Source of the DNA: Pseudomonas sp. GM50
Lineage (GTDB): Bacteria > Pseudomonadota > Gammaproteobacteria > Pseudomonadales > Pseudomonadaceae
Direction: 5' to 3'
Length of the DNA stretch: 64,000 bases
NCBI RefSeq assembly: GCF_000282375.1
Contig: NZ_AKJK01000009.1
Location: 17,981 to 81,980, forward strand
Shown here: positions 58,849-64,000 of the stretch, piece after piece
Layout of the letters: each line of letters begins with the position of its first letter
Position numbering within the stretch: the first letter of the stretch is position 1
Program-made: the position numbers and the translations under genes
Notes under the pieces: model-generated
Databases searched by the model: none
Seen by the model: the letters and a program-made list of their open reading frames with translations, nothing else
What the model was told of the DNA's origin: nothing

Positions 58849-59811
58849 TTAGGTCAGGCTTTCGTCGATCACCAACACCAGTTTGCCGGAAACCTTATTC
58901 GTCGCCAGTTCCGCAAACGCCGCTTCAGCATCCTTGATCGCAAATGTCCTGGCCAGTTGCGGGCTCAAACGCCCTTCGGCAAACAGCGGCCAGACATGCC
59001 GGCCAAGATCGCTGAACAAATCGGCCTTGAACTGATCGTCGCGACTGCGCAGGGTCGACCCCAGCAGTTGCACCCGCTTGGCCAACACCTGCGCCAGATC
59101 CAGCTGCGCCTCACGACCGCCCATCAAGCCAATCAGCACCCAACGTCCATCGCGAGCCAGCAGCTTGAGGTTCAACGCCGCATAGTTACCACCCACCGGG
59201 TCGAGGATCACGTCGAACGGGGCAAGATCATTCAAGCTATCCAGATCGCCATTGCGCACTACGCCACCCTGTGCGCCCAACGCTTCGCAGTAAGCCAGAC
59301 GCTCGGCGGAACCGACGCTGACCCAGCACGGGTTACCAAACGCCTTGCACAGCTGAATGGCAGCTGAACCGATTCCACTCGCTCCGGCGTGCAGGAGAAC
59401 TTTCTCACCCGGTTTGAGCGCAGCCAGTTGAAACAAATTCAGCCAAACGGTCGCATACACTTCCGGCAACGCTGCCGCCTCGGCCAGCGACAAACCTTCG
59501 GGAACCGGCAACACATGCCGTCCGTCGACAACTACCTCTTCGGCCATCCCGCCCCCGGCCAGCAAGGCGCAAACCCGATCACCGACCTGCCAGGAAGAGC
59601 CCGGACCGACCTCGCTGATCACCCCCGAACACTCAAGACCCAGTACTTGACTGGCCCCCGGCGGTGGCGGATAAAGTCCTGCTTTCTGTAACAAATCGGC
59701 GCGATTGAGTCCTGCTGCCGCCACTCGGATGCGAACTTGTCCTACATCGCACGTAGGACTCGGCTCTTCAACCCACTCCACTCGCCCCTCAACGCCTTGC
59801 AATGCTTTCAC
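58849..59811 (-). CDS. NAD(P)H-quinone oxidoreductase, PIG3/zeta-crystallin-like
   Basis: A 320-residue zinc-independent MDR enzyme from a GTG with GGAGG upstream. GLNRADLLQKAGLYPPPPGA is the typical N-terminal block, LHAGASGIGSAAIQLCKAFG the NADPH-binding loop, and DVILDPVGGNYAALNLKLLA follows. It reduces quinones using NAD(P)H. Single gene, convergent with the HAD phosphatase and divergent from prc. Confidence 0.9.
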   Translation of the reverse strand: MKALQGVEGRVEWVEEPSPTCDVGQVRIRVAAAGLNRADLLQKAGLYPPPPGASQVLGLECSGVISEVGPGSSWQVGDRVCALLAGGGMAEEVVVDGRHVLPVPEGLSLAEAAALPEVYATVWLNLFQLAALKPGEKVLLHAGASGIGSAAIQLCKAFGNPCWVSVGSAERLAYCEALGAQGGVVRNGDLDSLNDLAPFDVILDPVGGNYAALNLKLLARDGRWVLIGLMGGREAQLDLAQVLAKRVQLLGSTLRSRDDQFKADLFSDLGRHVWPLFAEGRLSPQLARTFAIKDAEAAFAELATNKVSGKLVLVIDESLT

Positions 59812-59916
59812 AGTGCCTCCATAGTGAGTCTGGACTGAGCCCGAAGCTGTAGCGCCGGGCTTTTTGCATTATGCGACCGGTCCTTGTGGATCCGGCGACT
59901 TCAAAGACGGCCTAAT

Positions 59917-62031
59917 ATGCGTTATCAATTGTCCCCGCGTCGAATCAGCATGAAGCATCTGCTCCCCAGCACCGCCCTCGCTCTTGTCATTGGTCTCGGT
60001 ATTTTGCCGATGTCGAGCAATTCGTTCGCAGCCAACAGCTGGGACAAGCTTCAGCCCGATCGTGATGAAGTAATCGCCAGTCTGAACGTCGTCGAATTGC
60101 TCAAGCGTCACCATTACAGCAAGCCACCGCTCGACGATGCACGCTCCGTGATCATCTACGACAGCTACCTCAAGCTGCTGGACCCATCGCGCAGCTACTT
60201 CATGGCCAGCGATATTGCCGAATTCGACAAATGGAAAACCCAGTTTGACGACTTCCTCAAAAGCGGCGACCTGAACGCCGGGTTCACCATCTACAAGCGC
60301 TACCTGGACCGCGTCAAGGCGCGTCTGGACTTTGCCCTTGCCGAGCTGAACAAGGGCGTCGACAAAATCGACTTCACCACCAAGGAAACCTTGCTGGTCG
60401 ATCGCAAGGATGCCCCTTGGCTCAAGACCACCGCCGAGCTGGACGACCTGTGGCGCAAACGCGTCAAGGACGAAGTGCTGCGGATGAAGATCTCCGGCAA
60501 AGAGTCCAAGCAGATTCAGGAAACCCTGACCAAGCGTTACAAGAATCAGCTGGCGCGTCTGGACCAGACCCGTGCAGAAGACATCTTCCAGGCGTACATC
60601 AACACCTTCGCCATGTCCTACGACCCGCACACCAACTATCTGTCGCCGGATAACGCGGAGAACTTCGACATCAACATGAGCCTGTCCCTCGAGGGCATCG
60701 GCGCCGTGTTGCAGAGCGATAACGATCAAGTGAAAGTCGTGCGCCTGGTGCCTGCCGGCCCGGCCGACAAGACCAAGCAGGTTGCACCGGCCGACAAGAT
60801 CATCGGCGTGGCCCAGGGCAACAAAGAGATGGTCGACGTGGTCGGCTGGCGCCTGGACGAAGTGGTCAAACTGATTCGTGGTCCGAAAGGCACCGTGGTG
60901 CGCCTGGAAGTGATTCCGGCCAGCAATGCGCCGAACGACCAGACCACCAAGATCGTGCCGATCACCCGCGAAGCGGTGAAGCTTGAAGACCAGGCAGTGA
61001 AAAAGTCGGTCCTCAACCTCAAGCAGGATGGCAAGGACTACAAGCTCGGCGTCATCGAGATCCCGGCCTTCTACCTGGACTTCAAGGCCTTCCGTGCCGG
61101 CGATCCGGACTACAAGAGCACCACCCGCGACGTCAAGAAGCTGCTGACCGAGCTGCAGAAAGACAAGGTCGACGGCGTGGTCATCGACCTGCGCAACAAC
61201 GGCGGCGGTTCCTTGCAGGAAGCCACCGAGCTGACCAGTCTGTTCATCGACAAAGGGCCGACCGTACTGGTGCGTAACGCCGACGGCCGGGTCGATGTAC
61301 TGGAAGATGAAAACCCGGGCGCGTTCTACAAAGGCCCGATGGCGTTGCTGGTCAACCGTTTGTCCGCCTCGGCGTCGGAGATTTTCGCCGGTGCCATGCA
61401 GGACTACCACCGCGCACTGATCATCGGCGGCCAGACCTTCGGCAAAGGCACCGTGCAGACTATTCAGCCGCTGAACCATGGCGAACTGAAACTGACCCTG
61501 GCCAAGTTCTACCGGGTTTCCGGTCAGAGCACCCAGCATCAGGGCGTGCTGCCGGACATCGATTACCCGTCGATCATCGACACCAAGGAAATCGGCGAAA
61601 GCGCCCTGCCGGAAGCCATGCCGTGGGACACCATTCGTGCGGCCATCAAGCCTGCGCTAGACCCGTTCAAACCGTACATCACGCAGCTCAAGTCCGAGCA
61701 TGACGTGCGCACGGCCAAAGACGCGGAGTTCGTGTTCATCCGCGACAAACTGGCCCTGGCGCAGAAGTTGATGAGCGAAAAAACCGTCAGCCTCAATGAA
61801 GCCGACCGTCGCGCACAACATGCCGATATCGAAGCCAAGCAACTTGTCATGGAAAACATCCGTCGCAAGGCCAAGGGCGAAGAGCCGCTCAAAGAGCTGA
61901 AGAAAGAAGACGAAGATGCCCTCGCGGCCGAGCCGGACAAGACCAAGCCAGAAGACGATGCTTATCTGAGCGAGACCGGGCGGATTCTGCTCGATTACTT
62001 GAAACTCAACACCGCGGTTGCCAAGCACTAA
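59917..62031 (+). CDS. prc: C-terminal processing periplasmic protease Prc/Tsp
   Basis: A 704-residue S41A protease: signal-type N-terminus (MKHLLPSTALALVIGLGILP), N-terminal helical domain, PDZ domain (about residues 225-320), then the catalytic core with Ser in LSASASEIFAGAMQ and Lys in TFGKGTVQTIQPL, and GVVIDLRNNGGGSLQEATEL. The C-terminal domain includes a charged coiled region EEPLKELKKEDED. It trims peptides and lipoproteins in the periplasm. Starts at 59917 and 59950 are both possible; GACGG upstream favours the first. Confidence 0.94.
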   Translation: MRYQLSPRRISMKHLLPSTALALVIGLGILPMSSNSFAANSWDKLQPDRDEVIASLNVVELLKRHHYSKPPLDDARSVIIYDSYLKLLDPSRSYFMASDIAEFDKWKTQFDDFLKSGDLNAGFTIYKRYLDRVKARLDFALAELNKGVDKIDFTTKETLLVDRKDAPWLKTTAELDDLWRKRVKDEVLRMKISGKESKQIQETLTKRYKNQLARLDQTRAEDIFQAYINTFAMSYDPHTNYLSPDNAENFDINMSLSLEGIGAVLQSDNDQVKVVRLVPAGPADKTKQVAPADKIIGVAQGNKEMVDVVGWRLDEVVKLIRGPKGTVVRLEVIPASNAPNDQTTKIVPITREAVKLEDQAVKKSVLNLKQDGKDYKLGVIEIPAFYLDFKAFRAGDPDYKSTTRDVKKLLTELQKDKVDGVVIDLRNNGGGSLQEATELTSLFIDKGPTVLVRNADGRVDVLEDENPGAFYKGPMALLVNRLSASASEIFAGAMQDYHRALIIGGQTFGKGTVQTIQPLNHGELKLTLAKFYRVSGQSTQHQGVLPDIDYPSIIDTKEIGESALPEAMPWDTIRAAIKPALDPFKPYITQLKSEHDVRTAKDAEFVFIRDKLALAQKLMSEKTVSLNEADRRAQHADIEAKQLVMENIRRKAKGEEPLKELKKEDEDALAAEPDKTKPEDDAYLSETGRILLDYLKLNTAVAKH

Positions 62032-62114
62032 GTGGTTGTAATCAGCATGATGGCAATTTAATGCTGACGCTCCCCGGAGCGTCATCAAACAGTCATCATT
62101 CTGTCGTGAAATAC

Positions 62115-62160
62115 AGGACTGGGCGTGCTCTTTAACGAGAGCACGCCCAGTCCTTTTTTT
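62115..62160 (+). terminator. Strong intrinsic terminator after prc
   Basis: AGGACTGGGCGTGCTC, an eight-base loop and GAGCACGCCCAGTCCT form a perfect 16-bp stem followed by seven T. Confidence 0.96.
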
Positions 62161-62176
62161 ATCGCCAGAGAACGCC

Positions 62177-63967
62177 ATGACCACGACCGAACAGCTGAGT
62201 GCCTTGAGCTCGATACTGACTCAAAGCGATTTGCACAGCCTGTTCCAGCCGATCATTTCCCTCTCTGAACGACGTATCATCGGTTACGAAGCCCTCAGCC
62301 GTGGCCCCTCCAACAGTCCGCTGCACTCCCCCGTTGCCCTGTTCGCGGTAGCTCGCCAGGCCGGTCGCCTCAGCGAACTGGAGATCGCTTGCCGTCAAAG
62401 TGCTTGCCGACGCTTCAATGAACAGCAATTGCCCGGCAAACTCTTCCTCAATGTGTCCCCGGAATCCCTGCTCGAAGCCACCCACCAACCCGGACGCACC
62501 CTGCAACTGCTGCAGGATTTCGGCATACCGCCGAGCCAGGTGGTGATCGAACTCACCGAACAGACTCCAACCGACGATTTCCAGTTGCTGCAAAACGCCC
62601 TGCATCACTATCGGGCAATGGGGTTTTCCATTGCGCTGGATGATCTGGGTGCCGGTTATTCGAGCTTGCGGCTCTGGTCTGAATTGCGCCCGGATTACGT
62701 CAAGATCGATCGGCACTTTATCGACGGCATTCACCAGGACGCGCTCAAGCGTGAGTTCGTCGGCTCGATCCTGCAGATCGCCAAGGCTTCCCGGGCAAAA
62801 GTGATCGCCGAAGGCATCGAATTGCCGGAAGAACTGGCCGTGCTGACCGAAATGGGCGTCGATCTGGTCCAGGGTTATCTGCTTTGCCGGCCCCAGGAGC
62901 ATCCGCCCCGCGAAGCCCGAGCCTTGATGCCCAAACCAAACAGCGTCGCCGCGATACTGAACGAGGAAGTCAGTGACCTCAGCGCCCTGCTCAATGACCA
63001 ACCGGCGGTGACCAGCAACACCCCGACCGCCACCGTGCTGGAAGCCTTCCGCCGCCAGGCCAACCTGAACTCCCTGGCGGTGCTCGACGAACAGGGCCAG
63101 CCCTGCGGCATCGTCCACCGTCATTCACTCTCGGATGCCTTGCTCAAGCCCTTCGCCACCGACCTGTTCGCCCGCAAGCCCATCAGTCGCTTGATGAGCG
63201 ACGACTTCCTCGCCGTGGAGCTGAGCCAGTCGCTGCAACAGGTCAGCCGCCTGATCACCAGCCGCGCGCGCCAGCGCATCGAAGAAGACTTCATCATCAC
63301 CCTCAACGGCGGCTATTTGGGGCTAGGTCGGGTGATCGACGTGCTCAAGCTGATTACCGAACTGAAAATCCAGCAAGCCCGCTACGCCAACCCGCTGACC
63401 CTGCTGCCGGGCAACGTGCCGATCCAGCAATGCCTGACACGACTGCTGCAACAGGAACGGGAATCGGTGATCTGCTACGTGGACATCGACAGCTTCAAAC
63501 CCTTCAACGACATCTATGGCTACGGTCGCGGGGATGAAGTCCTACTGTGCCTGGCGCAATGCCTGAACGACCGCGTCGACCCTTCCCGCGACTTCGTCGG
63601 CCATATCGGCGGCGACGACTTTCTGCTGGTGCTCGGCCCGGAAGACTGGCGCAAACGCCTGAACCAATTGCTGGACGACTTCCACAGCCAATGCCGACGC
63701 TTTTACCGCAGCGAACACCTGGAAGCCGGCTGCTTCATCGCACCCAACCGCCAAGGCGTAAGACAGGAATTTGCGCTGCTGTCCCTGTCCATCGGCGTGG
63801 TGCATTTGCATCCACAGGCTTGTGGACAACTCGATGCGAGCCAGTTGGCAGAGATGGCATCACAGGCCAAGCATCACGCGAAGAATGTTCCGGGGTATAG
63901 CGTGCATGTGATTGATAGCCTGGCGGTGCCAGTAGCCGAGGAAACGTTGGTTGCCGGGCATCGGTGA
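62177..63967 (+). CDS. EAL-CBS-GGDEF cyclic-di-GMP protein with degenerate GGDDF site
   Basis: A 596-residue cytoplasmic protein in unusual order. EAL domain (about 10-245) with all key residues: Glu38 in YEALSRG, Asn92, Glu125, Asp155-Asp156, Lys176, Glu212 and Gln232, so it should hydrolyse c-di-GMP. A CBS pair (about 275-395) may sense nucleotides. The GGDEF domain has GGDDF at 478-482, a conservative change that often lowers cyclase activity, and no RxxD inhibitory site at the usual place. No membrane helix. It directly follows the prc terminator. Confidence 0.9.
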   Translation: MTTTEQLSALSSILTQSDLHSLFQPIISLSERRIIGYEALSRGPSNSPLHSPVALFAVARQAGRLSELEIACRQSACRRFNEQQLPGKLFLNVSPESLLEATHQPGRTLQLLQDFGIPPSQVVIELTEQTPTDDFQLLQNALHHYRAMGFSIALDDLGAGYSSLRLWSELRPDYVKIDRHFIDGIHQDALKREFVGSILQIAKASRAKVIAEGIELPEELAVLTEMGVDLVQGYLLCRPQEHPPREARALMPKPNSVAAILNEEVSDLSALLNDQPAVTSNTPTATVLEAFRRQANLNSLAVLDEQGQPCGIVHRHSLSDALLKPFATDLFARKPISRLMSDDFLAVELSQSLQQVSRLITSRARQRIEEDFIITLNGGYLGLGRVIDVLKLITELKIQQARYANPLTLLPGNVPIQQCLTRLLQQERESVICYVDIDSFKPFNDIYGYGRGDEVLLCLAQCLNDRVDPSRDFVGHIGGDDFLLVLGPEDWRKRLNQLLDDFHSQCRRFYRSEHLEAGCFIAPNRQGVRQEFALLSLSIGVVHLHPQACGQLDASQLAEMASQAKHHAKNVPGYSVHVIDSLAVPVAEETLVAGHR

Positions 63968-64000
63968 TTTGCCATACATCCCGTAGGAGCTGCCGAAGGC
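63968..64000. repeat. Partial REP family D at the window edge
   Basis: CCCGTAGGAGCTGCCGAAGG matches the arm of family D repeats elsewhere; cut by the window end. Confidence 0.5.

Noticed and set aside
59869..61539. Long open frame of 556 codons on the minus strand across prc
   Set aside because: It is antisense to a clear protease gene and rich in His, Gln and Arg, as expected from mirrored Pseudomonas codon use. No ribosome site or domain.

Overview
The window looks like chromosome of a Pseudomonas of the P. fluorescens group. GC is high, gene content is typical of the genus (PuuD-type urate oxidation, DUF3509, a minD that starts at TTG, prc next to an EAL/GGDEF gene), and intergenic spaces are full of the REP-type palindromes of these species (cores such as GCGGGCAAGCCTCGCTCC and GGGAGCGGGCTTGCTCGC). 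This comes from reading the sequence; no database was searched.

Layout. 1-1770: an eroded mobile region at the 3' side of a tRNA-Ser(GGA) gene, with a phage-type XRE repressor cut by the window edge, a divergent BcepMu gp16-like regulator, a DUF6429 gene and a dead IS66 transposase. 2.1-9.3 kb: lipid and core genes (enoyl-CoA hydratase, PlsC, CorA, a glutamine amidotransferase, a thiolase plus FadB-like beta-oxidation pair). 9.7-14.1 kb: a c-type cytochrome and a three-gene operon of ATP-grasp, alpha-E and transglutaminase proteins, which looks like an uncharacterised peptide-ligase system. 14.3-20 kb: small conserved genes (RraB, PLDc_N, ankyrin, DUF3509), a FATP-type acyl-CoA synthetase and a possible small RNA. 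20.3-23.3 kb: aroC, an MFS transporter and a decayed methionine-salvage locus. mtnB is reduced to its first and last codons, mtnC is missing, and the acireductone dioxygenase has Tyr at a metal-ligand position. 23.4-31.2 kb: hydrolase, prmB, isochorismatase-like, smr, folE, glutaredoxin-like, aminotransferase and MarR genes.

31.4-41.8 kb is a purine and ureide island: two NCS2 permeases, HIU hydrolase, PuuE, OHCU decarboxylase, allantoicase, ureidoglycolate lyase, membrane urate hydroxylase PuuD and a Tsx-like outer-membrane channel. Together they would import purines or urate and convert urate to glyoxylate and urea. Palindromes TTGTATACAA and repeats TGACCAGTCAG in its control regions suggest shared regulators not encoded in the window.

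41.9-52.2 kb: patatin, LpxL-type acyltransferase, minCDE, a RluA-type synthase, a glycosyltransferase-like gene, M18 aminopeptidase and a large MscS channel. 52.3-58.7 kb: a UTRA/GntR regulator divergent from an operon with a binding protein, an alkaline-phosphatase-superfamily hydrolase, two permeases, an ATPase and a HAD phosphatase, with CTAGACCA operator-like sites in the divergent region. I infer uptake and hydrolysis of an unidentified phosphonate or phosphate ester; this is the best candidate here for an undescribed catabolic system. 58.8-64 kb: quinone oxidoreductase, the C-terminal processing protease Prc, and an EAL-CBS-GGDEF protein with a degenerate GGDDF site.
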